DNA of 64,000 nucleotides, taken from an uncultured Acetatifactor sp. Lineage in GTDB: Bacteria; Bacillota; Clostridia; Lachnospirales; Lachnospiraceae. The position numbers and the translations under genes are program-made. The notes under the pieces were generated by a model. It made no database searches and was not told the DNA's origin. It saw only the letters and a list, made by a program, of their open reading frames with translations. Within the stretch, counting starts at the first letter, position 1, and the number at the start of each line of letters is the position of its first letter. Of this stretch, positions 6,750-14,332 are shown piece by piece. The stretch is from the NCBI GenBank assembly GCA_934433135.1, contig CAKRZO010000012.1:37900-101899 (forward strand), in the 5' to 3' direction.

Positions 6750-8546
6750 TCAAAAATCCATCGCCATGCGGCTGGAAGCTTCTTCGTCCAGTTCCCGAAC
6801 CTGTGTCTCCATCACACGGTAGACGCGCTGGCACATGCTGAGTACGCTGGGCCGGTGGGTGGTAACGATGCAGACCTTACCCGGATGCTGTCGGATGATA
6901 TTGCGCAGAACCTGCCGCTCCGTGGTGACGTCCAGGGCGGAAGTGGCTTCATCCAAAAGAAGTACGGGGGCATTGCGCAGAAGCGCTCTTGCGATGGCGA
7001 TACGCTGTGCCTGCCCTTCCGAAAGCCCTCTGCCTCGTTCACCTACCGGGCTTTTCAGTCCGTTCGGAAGTTTTTCCACAAAATCCCAGGCGCAGGCGGC
7101 TTTCAAAGCAGCAATCAGCTCTTCTTCAGTAGCATCTTCTTTTACCATCCGGAGATTTTCTTCAATGGTACCGGACAGAATGGTATTGCCCTGCGGAACA
7201 TAGGAAAAAAAGTGCCTGGTGTCCGCGTTTAAAGGAACGGTTTTGCCATCCCTGGTACAAAGGAGCGCTTCCCCTTCCTGGGGATGAATCAGCCCCAGAA
7301 TCAGCCGGATCAGAGTAGTTTTACCCTCACCGGAAGGGCCGATCAGAGCGGCAATCTCTCCCGGATTGGCGCAGAAGCAGGAGTCGGTAATGACTTTTGC
7401 GTCTTTTACATAAGAAAAATCAATGTGGTTCAGCCGGATGGCAAAGCCATCCCTGGCATAGGCATCCAAAGACGAACTTTCCGGAATGTGCACCTCCTTG
7501 GGGAGCTCCACCAGTTCCCGGATCCGGTGAGCGGATACGGAGCTATTCAAAAAGGAAGGAATAATGGAAATGACGTTATTAAAAGCACCGGATAAGTTGC
7601 TGCGCTGCTGTAAAAACAGAGTCATGGTTCCGTAAGTAATGGAATGGGTCCACAGCCGGAACAGACAGTAACCGAAAGCGGTGAACTGCACCAGCATGCC
7701 CAAAAGGGACAGCAGGATATTGGTCTTAATGGAGAAAAGGTTATAGGCCAGGTTCGTCTTTTTGAATTTTTCCTGCCAATGTCGAAGCTTTTTACTGTAG
7801 GAAGGCGCAATGCCGAAGGACTTAATGGTATCGAAGTTATAAAAGGTTTCCACTTCGAAAGTCATCATCTGACTGTTCATTTCCTGCACTTTTTTGCGAT
7901 AGTCCCTTTGCTTTTTAATTAAAAAGCGGGAAGCAAGCAGCATAAAGGGAGCGCTTCCCAGCGCAATCAGAGCCATGATCCAGTCATAGTGGAGGATGAC
8001 GAAAAAGGTCGCTGCAAAGCGGTAGCAGGCGATCAGAATCGTGGGAAGCCAGCTGATGGCATTGCTGCTTACGGTTCCGATGTCGTTATTAAAACGATTC
8101 AGGATATCCCCGTTGGAGTAACGTGCCATGGCAAGCCAGTCCGCGTCCACGATTTTATCAAAAATATCCGCCTGGATATCGTTATTGATGGAGATGCTTA
8201 ACCGGGTGCTGATCCGGTTGATCAGGCTCTCAAAGGCAAGGCCGCCCACGGAGCTGACTAAAAAAAGCACAATCAGGCTTACCAGCTTCTCTTTCTGATA
8301 ACTGGTGATGATATCAATCAGGTATTTGCTTACGACAGAGCTTACCAGCCCGAGAGTAGTACTGAAAATTCCCAGTATGACATAAAAAGCAATAGCGCCT
8401 TTATAACGGGCGCTGTAGCCGAGAATCCATTTCCAGTCCTCCAGGATTTCGGAAAAGGTTCCGTTCTTCCATCGACTGATTAAAATATCCAACGATTCAA
8501 AAGAGGCGTTCTTCGGTGTATTTTCCTTCGACTCCATATTTTCCAT
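6750..8546 (-). CDS. ABC transporter, fused permease and ATPase (exporter)
   Basis: This 598-aa half-transporter has about six membrane segments between residues 45 and 310. The ATPase domain follows from about residue 355, with Walker A IGPSGEGKTT, the Q-loop in VPQGNT, signature LSEGQAQR, Walker B VLLLDEATSALD and the switch His in TTHR. It has no C39 peptidase domain, so any leader must be removed by another enzyme; the neighbouring S24/S26 peptidase gene is a candidate. The two genes lie on the same strand 162 bases apart, probably under the promoter at 9219-9247. Family members export peptides, lipids or drugs. Export of the matured peptide is inferred from context. It likely works as a homodimer in the cell membrane. 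Confidence 0.88.
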   Translation of the reverse strand: MENMESKENTPKNASFESLDILISRWKNGTFSEILEDWKWILGYSARYKGAIAFYVILGIFSTTLGLVSSVVSKYLIDIITSYQKEKLVSLIVLFLVSSVGGLAFESLINRISTRLSISINNDIQADIFDKIVDADWLAMARYSNGDILNRFNNDIGTVSSNAISWLPTILIACYRFAATFFVILHYDWIMALIALGSAPFMLLASRFLIKKQRDYRKKVQEMNSQMMTFEVETFYNFDTIKSFGIAPSYSKKLRHWQEKFKKTNLAYNLFSIKTNILLSLLGMLVQFTAFGYCLFRLWTHSITYGTMTLFLQQRSNLSGAFNNVISIIPSFLNSSVSAHRIRELVELPKEVHIPESSSLDAYARDGFAIRLNHIDFSYVKDAKVITDSCFCANPGEIAALIGPSGEGKTTLIRLILGLIHPQEGEALLCTRDGKTVPLNADTRHFFSYVPQGNTILSGTIEENLRMVKEDATEEELIAALKAACAWDFVEKLPNGLKSPVGERGRGLSEGQAQRIAIARALLRNAPVLLLDEATSALDVTTERQVLRNIIRQHPGKVCIVTTHRPSVLSMCQRVYRVMETQVRELDEEASSRMAMDF

Positions 8547-8708
8547 ACTTCCTTTTCTGATTCTTATATTTTATGTTTTGTTTAATTGCTATTTCGATAT
8601 CTATACGTTTTGTTTTTTTCTATTTCTGATATCTTTCGATACCCTTCTGCTTCGGACGCTTTTACGGGGTGCTGCGCTTTAAGACTGCTTGCGCCTTACT
8701 AAGAATAA

Positions 8709-9170
8709 TTAATGGTCACCTGTACTCCGGGAAACGAAAATCCGGGCATAGCAGGCCGAGAGAAACGGACGTACGGGAAGGAGTAACGGCCAGACATGGG
8801 CGAAGAACTCCCACCAGAAGCTGCCCGGATAAAGCATTTTCCCTTTCCGCTTTACGGCGCAGACCAGAGCAAAGACCTGATTCTCGTTAAGCGGCCCTTC
8901 GATCACGGTCTGATTGTCTCCCACCAGATAAAGGCCTTCCGGGCGCTTCTTATAGATGCGGTGCATGACATACTGCCCGTTTGCCCTCTGATAGAAGACC
9001 ATATCCCCCCTCTTAAGAGCCCGGTCCGGATGCCGGAAATAAATGGTGTCCCGCTGATGAATCAGAAACGGAGACATGCTGCTGCCGCTGATTAAAAGAC
9101 TGGCTTCTTTGCCCTCTTTCGTAAGCTCCTTTAAGATGGAAACATATTCCCCGGTATTCACGGTACGCAT
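8709..9170 (-). CDS. S24/S26-family serine peptidase (signal-peptidase-like)
   Basis: This 153-aa protein has the nucleophile motif SGSSMSPFL near residue 29, then RGDMVFY and YVMHRIY. The Ser plus His pattern, without an obvious catalytic Lys, resembles SipW/ER-type signal peptidases rather than LepB. There is no N-terminal membrane anchor, but a hydrophobic segment (WWEFFAHVWPLLLPVRPFL) near residues 118-136 could anchor the C-terminus. The ATG has GGGGGAG nine bases upstream and a consensus promoter at 9219-9247. It precedes the ABC exporter gene in the same operon. S26 peptidases of this small type occur near PqqD/HprK-like gene sets, so leader removal during export is a reasonable inference. 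Confidence 0.78.
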   Translation of the reverse strand: MRTVNTGEYVSILKELTKEGKEASLLISGSSMSPFLIHQRDTIYFRHPDRALKRGDMVFYQRANGQYVMHRIYKKRPEGLYLVGDNQTVIEGPLNENQVFALVCAVKRKGKMLYPGSFWWEFFAHVWPLLLPVRPFLSACYARIFVSRSTGDH

Positions 9171-9218
9171 AAAAAGAAACTCCCCCTTTTTGCCATGTCG
9201 CTGTAATGATCACCTACC

Positions 9219-9247
9219 ATTATAGAGAAACCGGTACTTTTTGTCAA
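9219..9247 (-). promoter_or_regulatory. Sigma-A promoter of the peptidase-exporter operon
   Basis: On the minus strand, TTGACA, 17 bases, then TATAAT, about 50 bases upstream of the peptidase start. Confidence 0.85.
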
Positions 9248-9307
9248 TTTAAGATTTGGAGACAAAAACCAACAGGATAAACAATTGTATTAAGGCAAGT
9301 TTTTGAG

Positions 9308-9387
9308 GGCAGGCTCATGGGGATTCCGATGAGGGGGGCAAAATTGAGCGAGAGCGTCCCCCCGAATGGAAGCCCATGAGCCCGCCC
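9308..9387. repeat. Family 1 palindromic repeat, copy A (short form)
   Basis: The arms GGGCAGGCTCATGGG and CCCATGAGCCCGCCC enclose a second pair (GATGAGGGGGG with CCCCCCGAATGG) and a conserved loop, AATTGAGCGAGAGCGTC. It lacks the inner hairpin found in copies B, C and D. It fills most of the gap between the peptidase promoter and the nucleotidyltransferase promoter. Confidence 0.8.
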
Positions 9388-9459
9388 GAAGCCCTGCTTT
9401 AACTATATATTACGTTAATATAATTTTGTGAGTTTATCCGGCAAAACAAAAACTTTCAC

Positions 9460-9488
9460 TTGCCTGTCTGTCTTTTTTTTGCTATAGT
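9460..9488 (+). promoter_or_regulatory. Probable sigma-A promoter of the nucleotidyltransferase-like gene
   Basis: TTGCCT, 17 bases, then TATAGT, 35 bases before the start codon. Confidence 0.55.
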
Positions 9489-9523
9489 TACAGAGTGGAT
9501 TTGGAAAGGGAAAGGGCGGAGAA

Positions 9524-10774
9524 ATGACAGCAAATCAGGAGATTTTTTTGAAAATCGTCAGAAATTTTCTTTTTCCGGAAAAGCCGCTTCCGGATCTGGA
9601 AGTGGTGAGCGGAAGAGACTGGGAGGAAATTCTGCATCTGGCGGGGATTCATTCCCTGCTTCCGGTGATTTTTGATGCAGGCGCAAAGTGCCGGTCTTTT
9701 CAGGAACTGCCGGAACAGGTAAGAGCCGGATGCCGCAGCGAAGTCATGCGGGAGATCACCGGCCAGGTAAGAAACACGGAACAATTCCTTACTTTATACC
9801 GCAAAATAGTGCAGCTCGGAATCAGGCCGCTGGTGGTAAAAGGAATTATATGCCGAAACCTTTATCAAAAGCCGGACAACCGGCCATCCGGAGACGAAGA
9901 CATTCTGATCAAAAGACAGGATCTGGAAGCACTGGATAATCTTTTGAAGAAAGAAGGCTTTGTACCGGAAGAAGGCAAAGACGGACAGAAGGCACAGGAG
10001 ATTTCCTATTACCATTCCAGGAGCGGCTTTCACCTGGAAGTACATATGGAACTGTTTGAGACCTCTTCGGATGCCTACGGAAGACTGAACGAAGAGTTCC
10101 GGGACATTTTTGAAAATATTTGCACGGAGAGAATCCAAGGCGTAACGGTTTATGCACCGGATCCGACGCTCCATTTATACTACCTGGTCTGCCACGGCCT
10201 GAAACACTTCCTGCATACCGGCTTCGGAATCCGACAACTGTGCGACATGATTTTTTTTGCACAGGCCTACCGGGAAAGCATAAGGACAGAAGACTTTTTA
10301 CAGGCACTTAAGAGACAGAATATGGAACTGTTTTGGGACAACCTCTTAGACATTGCGGAACAATACTTGGGCTTTGGCTGGGATAAAAGCAACTTCCCCA
10401 AACCGCCCCGGGAAGCCCTCCATTCGGAAAATATGCTTCTTGATATGCTGGACGGCGGCATTTACGGAAAAAGCAGCGAAGAACGCATGCACAGCGCCAA
10501 TATTACCCTGCAGGCCGGCGCTTCCGACGGCAAAAGCTCCGGAATCCTAAAGTCCCTCTTCCCCGATTGGGAATACATGCGCAGACGTTACCCATACCTG
10601 GAAGACAGAAAATGGCTCCTTGCCTACGCATGGCTTTGCAGAATCACGGACTACGGCAAAAAGAAAAAAGGAAGAGGAATGCAGGATGCCGTCCGCGTCG
10701 GCAACCGCCGCGTGGCGCTGCTGCAAGAGTATGGAATCATCGGCAACAAAGATACCGGACAAGACCAAGGCTGA
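9524..10774 (+). CDS. Nucleotidyltransferase-like protein (NTP_transf_5 type)
   Basis: This 416-aa protein carries a pattern typical of the uncharacterised nucleotidyltransferase family: VVKGIICRNLYQKPDNRPSGDEDILI near residues 105-130, with the paired acidic residues of the metal site (GDEDIL), then a third acidic position in FHLEVHMEL. The C-terminal half is helical with a conserved LVCHGLKHFLHTGFG. The start has GGCGGAG upstream. Members of this family accompany HprK-like kinases and PqqD-like genes in lasso peptide and related clusters, where they may add nucleotides or phosphate groups; the reaction is not established. It is the last gene of the accessory block and is transcribed away from the peptidase-exporter operon. 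Confidence 0.75.
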   Translation: MTANQEIFLKIVRNFLFPEKPLPDLEVVSGRDWEEILHLAGIHSLLPVIFDAGAKCRSFQELPEQVRAGCRSEVMREITGQVRNTEQFLTLYRKIVQLGIRPLVVKGIICRNLYQKPDNRPSGDEDILIKRQDLEALDNLLKKEGFVPEEGKDGQKAQEISYYHSRSGFHLEVHMELFETSSDAYGRLNEEFRDIFENICTERIQGVTVYAPDPTLHLYYLVCHGLKHFLHTGFGIRQLCDMIFFAQAYRESIRTEDFLQALKRQNMELFWDNLLDIAEQYLGFGWDKSNFPKPPREALHSENMLLDMLDGGIYGKSSEERMHSANITLQAGASDGKSSGILKSLFPDWEYMRRRYPYLEDRKWLLAYAWLCRITDYGKKKKGRGMQDAVRVGNRRVALLQEYGIIGNKDTGQDQG

Positions 10775-10824
10775 ATTTATAGGGTTAACGAATCATTGTA
10801 AACCTAATATCAACAAGCTACTAA

Positions 10825-10960
10825 GGGCGGACTCATGGGAGATTCCAGTGAGGGGGCATGTAAAAATGCCGGCCCTTGGGTTACGTATTTTGTAATCCTA
10901 GTGCCGTTGCGTTTTTAATTGAGCGAGAGCGTCCCCGAATGGAAACCCATGAGCCCGCCC
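10825..10960. repeat. Family 1 palindromic repeat, copy B (with inner hairpin)
   Basis: The outer arms GGGCGGACTCATGGG and CCCATGAGCCCGCCC match copy A. The loop AATTGAGCGAGAGCGTCC is conserved. A further inner inverted repeat, AAAAATGCCGGC with GCCGTTGCGTTTTT, is inserted next to the loop. It is in the same orientation as copy A and opposite to C and D. Confidence 0.8.
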
Positions 10961-11021
10961 GGAGCTTTGCTTCACCCCCATTTTTACATTAATATTTATC
11001 CGGCATTGGTAGCAAAAGGCC

Positions 11022-11050
11022 TTGACAAAGAAAGGAAGTTGCGATTAAAT
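11022..11050 (+). promoter_or_regulatory. Probable sigma-A promoter of the phosphatase/BY-kinase block
   Basis: TTGACA, 17 bases, then TTAAAT, 100 bases before the phosphatase start. A family 2 repeat lies in the leader. Confidence 0.6.
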
Positions 11051-11072
11051 AAGTAACAGATGTAGTTTGAGA

Positions 11073-11130
11073 GTAACAGTAGCTGCGAAGCATGCGGAAA
11101 ATTTTGCGAAGGGCGCGGCTGAACTGTTAA
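11073..11130. repeat. Family 2 palindromic repeat, copy 2 (mini, reversed)
   Basis: It begins GTAACAGT and ends GGCTGAACTGTTAA. The inside, AGCTGCGAAGCATGCGG and ATTTTGCGAAGGGCGC, is the reverse complement of the left half of the copies at 53983 and 57426. It lies in the untranslated leader of the phosphatase gene. Confidence 0.65.
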
Positions 11131-11149
11131 TAAGAGGGAAAGGAAAAAT

Positions 11150-11899
11150 ATGATTGATTTGCATATTCATATTTTACCGGGAGTGGATGACGGATCCCAG
11201 TCAATGGAAGAATCGCTTTACATGGCGCAGATGGCCGCAACCAGCGGTGTACACACCATTGTGGCGACCCCCCATTGCAATATCCCGGACGAGTATGACA
11301 ATTATGAAGGGGAAGCATGGGTAAAAAAATTAGAAGAGTTTCGGCGGGAAGTAAAAAGACTGCAGATTGACCTGGAGATCTTACGAGGAATGGAAGTGTT
11401 CGGAACCAAACAGGTGCCGCAGCTTTTGAAAGACGGAAGACTGGTCTGCCTTAACGAAGGAAGCTACCTTCTGGTGGAATTTGCTTTTGAGGAAGATCCG
11501 TTGCTGGTAAGGCAGGTTTTGGAAGGCATTTTGATGCAGGACAAGATTCCGGTGGTTGCCCATCCGGAGCGATATGATTTTGTGGCAAGAGATCCGCAGC
11601 TTGTCTATGAGTGGAATTGTATGGGCTGTGGGATTCAGATGAATAAAGGAAGCATTCTGGGCAGATTCGGCAGGCAGATCCGGGAAGTATCCATCGAATT
11701 ATTAAGACATCAGGTGGTCACCTGCATTGCCAGCGATGCCCACGGCTGCAGCCAGAGAAACCCTTCTCTGGACAGCGTCTGGGAAGTATTGGAGAGAATG
11801 TTCGGGGAAGAATGCCCCATGATTTTACTGGAAGACAATCCGGGAAGGATATTGGACAGCGAAGAAATTTACCGGCTTATGCCGCGAGGTTTTCATTAA
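11150..11899 (+). CDS. PHP-type tyrosine-protein phosphatase (CpsB/YwqE-like)
   Basis: This 249-aa protein opens with the PHP metal motif MIDLHIHILPGVDDG and continues with ATPHCN near residue 42, VVAHPERY near residue 140 and SDAHG near residue 195. These supply the His and Asp ligands of the trinuclear metal centre. CpsB/YwqE enzymes remove phosphate from the Tyr cluster of BY-kinases that govern capsule or exopolysaccharide synthesis. Two such kinases are encoded just downstream, so the pairing is clear. The start has AAAGGA upstream. Length and motifs are normal for the family. Confidence 0.92.
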   Translation: MIDLHIHILPGVDDGSQSMEESLYMAQMAATSGVHTIVATPHCNIPDEYDNYEGEAWVKKLEEFRREVKRLQIDLEILRGMEVFGTKQVPQLLKDGRLVCLNEGSYLLVEFAFEEDPLLVRQVLEGILMQDKIPVVAHPERYDFVARDPQLVYEWNCMGCGIQMNKGSILGRFGRQIREVSIELLRHQVVTCIASDAHGCSQRNPSLDSVWEVLERMFGEECPMILLEDNPGRILDSEEIYRLMPRGFH

Positions 11900-11932
11900 G
11901 AATCCCCGGATAAAAAGGAGAACAGAAGGAAA

Positions 11933-12826
11933 ATGAAAGTATTCAGAATAGGTTGGCTGGTTGTGTGCGCGGCAGCAGTGCTTCTGTACGGCTGGTACCG
12001 GATTGAGGAACGGCGCACGCTTGATACGGCAGGTCCCATGATTTCTTTTGAAGAGGAAGAACTGACGGTCAGCATCCGGGATGAAGAAGACGCATTGCTT
12101 CGAGGTGTTACGGCCATGGATGCAAAGGACGGGGATGTCAGCGATTCCCTTGCCGTGGAATCGATTTCTCATTTTTTTACGGATAAGACCAGACAGGTAA
12201 CGTATGTGGCTTTTGACGGAGATAATCATGTGACCAGAAAACAGAGGAAAATCCGTTATCGGGATTATAATCCGCCTCGTTTTCTGTTAAAGCGATCGGT
12301 CAGAATACCGGCCGGAGAGTCCGTGAATCTGACCAATATGGTAGAAGCCTATGACTGCCTGGACGGAGATATTACCGGTAAGTTAAGGGTTACGGCTCAG
12401 GAGGATTACAGCAGCTATACCACGGGAAGCTACGAAGTAGAATTCCAGGTAACCAACAGCGCTGGAGATACTTCTTATCTGCCGCTTACGCTTCAGGTCT
12501 ATGACAGCCTTACCATAGAAGCCAGGATGCTTTTGTCGGAATACCTGGTTTATTATGAAGGAAGACCGTTGGATTACCTGTCCCGGATCCAGGGAGTGTA
12601 TGCCGGCGGCAGACAGATTCTGTTCGGACAGGAGAATACTTCCGAAGAGGGAACGAATGTTTCTTCCGCCGGAAAAGTCCTAAGGGAAGAGACGCTGGGA
12701 GAGCTGGTCAAGGTGGACGATTCTGCTGTCAATACGGCGGTGCCGGGGATCTATCCTGTGTATTTAACCTACAAAGATGAAGACTATCAGGGACTGGAAG
12801 AGATTCTGGTCGTTGTGGAAGAATAG
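11933..12826 (+). CDS. Membrane-anchored protein with Ig-like (DUF5011-type) repeats
   Basis: This 297-aa protein has one N-terminal membrane segment (residues 5-22) and the rest outside the cell. Two beta-rich repeats carry a DxxDGD motif: DAKDGDVSD near residue 64 and DCLDGDITG near residue 143. Each is followed by a hydrophobic strand pattern and an aspartate-rich turn, as in bacterial Ig-like DUF5011 domains. The C-terminal 100 residues (YPVYLTYKDEDYQGLEEILVVVEE) look like a third domain. It lies between the phosphatase and the first BY-kinase fusion with short gaps (33 and 9 bases), so it belongs to the same operon. A role in surface attachment or polysaccharide assembly is only inferred. 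Confidence 0.75.
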   Translation: MKVFRIGWLVVCAAAVLLYGWYRIEERRTLDTAGPMISFEEEELTVSIRDEEDALLRGVTAMDAKDGDVSDSLAVESISHFFTDKTRQVTYVAFDGDNHVTRKQRKIRYRDYNPPRFLLKRSVRIPAGESVNLTNMVEAYDCLDGDITGKLRVTAQEDYSSYTTGSYEVEFQVTNSAGDTSYLPLTLQVYDSLTIEARMLLSEYLVYYEGRPLDYLSRIQGVYAGGRQILFGQENTSEEGTNVSSAGKVLREETLGELVKVDDSAVNTAVPGIYPVYLTYKDEDYQGLEEILVVVEE

Positions 12827-12835
12827 GAGGAAGAG

Positions 12836-14332
12836 ATGGCGGACTGGAAGGAACAATCTTCCTCATCAGAGGGATTGAAAATCGATATCTTCAGTATCCT
12901 GCGGGATCTTTTAAAAGACTGGTGGATGATTGTAAGCGCCGGTATCGTAGGATACATGTGTGCCTATGTGATTATGGCGGCAACTTATGTGCCGGTTTAT
13001 ACCAGCAGCGCCACCCTGACGGTGACGGAAAAAGGAGTGGGTAGTACCGTTGTGTCCAATCTGTCTGCGGCAAGGACCAAGGCAGAGACCTTAAGCAAAC
13101 TTTTAGACAGCAATATCTTAAAAAAGGTAGTACAGGAAGATCTGGGAATGGAGACTTTTGACGCCGATGTAAGCGCTACGGTCTTAAGCGAGACGAACCT
13201 GATGACCCTTACAGTAAGGGCATCTTCCCCCAGAATGGCGTTTGAGATCATTCAGTCTATTTTGAAAAATTACAGTTCAGTCACGGATTACGTGATGGAC
13301 GGCGTGATTTTGGAAGTGCTGCAGGCACCTACGGCTCCGCAGTTTGCGTCCAATATCCGGATTTCCTCCGGAATCTTAAAAAAAGTGTTCTTATATTCCA
13401 TGGCGGCAATGGCAGGTATTCTGGCGGTTCTTTCCTATTTCCGGGATACGGTCAAGAATGAAAAGGAAGTGGAGCGGAAGTTAGATACCAAGCGGTTTGC
13501 CTCCGTTTATCATGAAAAGAAGTACAAGACCCTGCGTTCCCGGTTTAAGAGAGAAAAGCGCAGCATCCTGATTACCGATTCGGCAGTGAGCTTCCTGTTT
13601 GTGGAAACCTTTAAAAAGATCCGGACCAGGCTTATGTACCAGGCCAAGCAGGGACAGGGAAATGTTATTCTGGTGACTAGCGTTCTGGAAAACGAAGGAA
13701 AATCCACGGTAGCAACCAATATTGCCCTGGCGTTGGCACAGAAGTCCGATAAGGTGGTGCTCATCGACGGCGATTTAAGAAAGCCGGCGCTTCACAAGAT
13801 CCTGGGAGTCAGTGTCAAAAAGGAAAATGAAATCGGCACGTACCTGAAGGGAAAAGAAGATTCCAAGCTTTGCCTGATCAAGAATAAATCCAGAAATCTG
13901 TTTTTGATTCTGGGAAATCACAGCTACAATAATTCGACGGAGATCGTGTCGGGAGACAGCATGAAGCGTCTGGTGAAGGGTATGCGTAAGATGATGGATT
14001 ATGTGGTAATCGACACGCCTCCCATTTCCATGGTGGCGGATGCGGAAGTGCTGGCTGAATATGCCGATGTTTCGCTTCTTGTGGTCAGACAGTCCAAAGC
14101 CCTTACAAGAGATATCAACGATGCGGTGGATATTCTGGAAAACAGCAGTTCCAGGCTGTTAGGCTGTATTTACAATGATGTTCATAAGGATCCGTTTACC
14201 GGTAGAGGTCGTTACGGCTACGGATATGGCTATGGTTATGGCTACGGCTATGGTTACGGCTATGGCTACGGTTACGGTTATGAGAAGTATAAGGGAGACA
14301 GTTATGGAAAACAAGACGGAACAGAAGATTGA
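12836..14332 (+). CDS. Wzz/BY-kinase fusion with Gly-Tyr repeat tail
   Basis: This 498-aa protein has an N-terminal Wzz-type chain-length domain (residues 15-205) with two membrane segments flanking an extracytoplasmic part. The BY-kinase follows: Walker A ENEGKST near residue 285, Walker A' VVLIDGDLRKP and Walker B YVVIDTPP. The C-terminus is a run of about twelve Gly-Tyr pairs (residues 458-482), an extreme form of the tyrosine cluster that is autophosphorylated in this family. In most Firmicutes the adaptor and kinase are separate (CpsC/CpsD); here they are one chain, as in proteobacterial Wzc. The phosphatase gene lies upstream and a second fusion overlaps downstream by 29 bases. Confidence 0.9.
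   Translation: MADWKEQSSSSEGLKIDIFSILRDLLKDWWMIVSAGIVGYMCAYVIMAATYVPVYTSSATLTVTEKGVGSTVVSNLSAARTKAETLSKLLDSNILKKVVQEDLGMETFDADVSATVLSETNLMTLTVRASSPRMAFEIIQSILKNYSSVTDYVMDGVILEVLQAPTAPQFASNIRISSGILKKVFLYSMAAMAGILAVLSYFRDTVKNEKEVERKLDTKRFASVYHEKKYKTLRSRFKREKRSILITDSAVSFLFVETFKKIRTRLMYQAKQGQGNVILVTSVLENEGKSTVATNIALALAQKSDKVVLIDGDLRKPALHKILGVSVKKENEIGTYLKGKEDSKLCLIKNKSRNLFLILGNHSYNNSTEIVSGDSMKRLVKGMRKMMDYVVIDTPPISMVADAEVLAEYADVSLLVVRQSKALTRDINDAVDILENSSSRLLGCIYNDVHKDPFTGRGRYGYGYGYGYGYGYGYGYGYGYGYEKYKGDSYGKQDGTED
14212..14283 (+). repeat. GGNTAY hexanucleotide repeat encoding the Gly-Tyr tail
   Basis: About twelve tandem six-base units alternate GGC/GGT and TAC/TAT. A gain or loss of one unit keeps the frame and changes the number of tyrosines. 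Confidence 0.9.

Noticed and set aside
14175..14303. Upstream extension of the second BY-kinase (Met/Ala/Thr repeat)
   Set aside because: It is the Gly-Tyr repeat read in another frame. The ATG at 14304 has its own ribosome site and starts the conserved domain.
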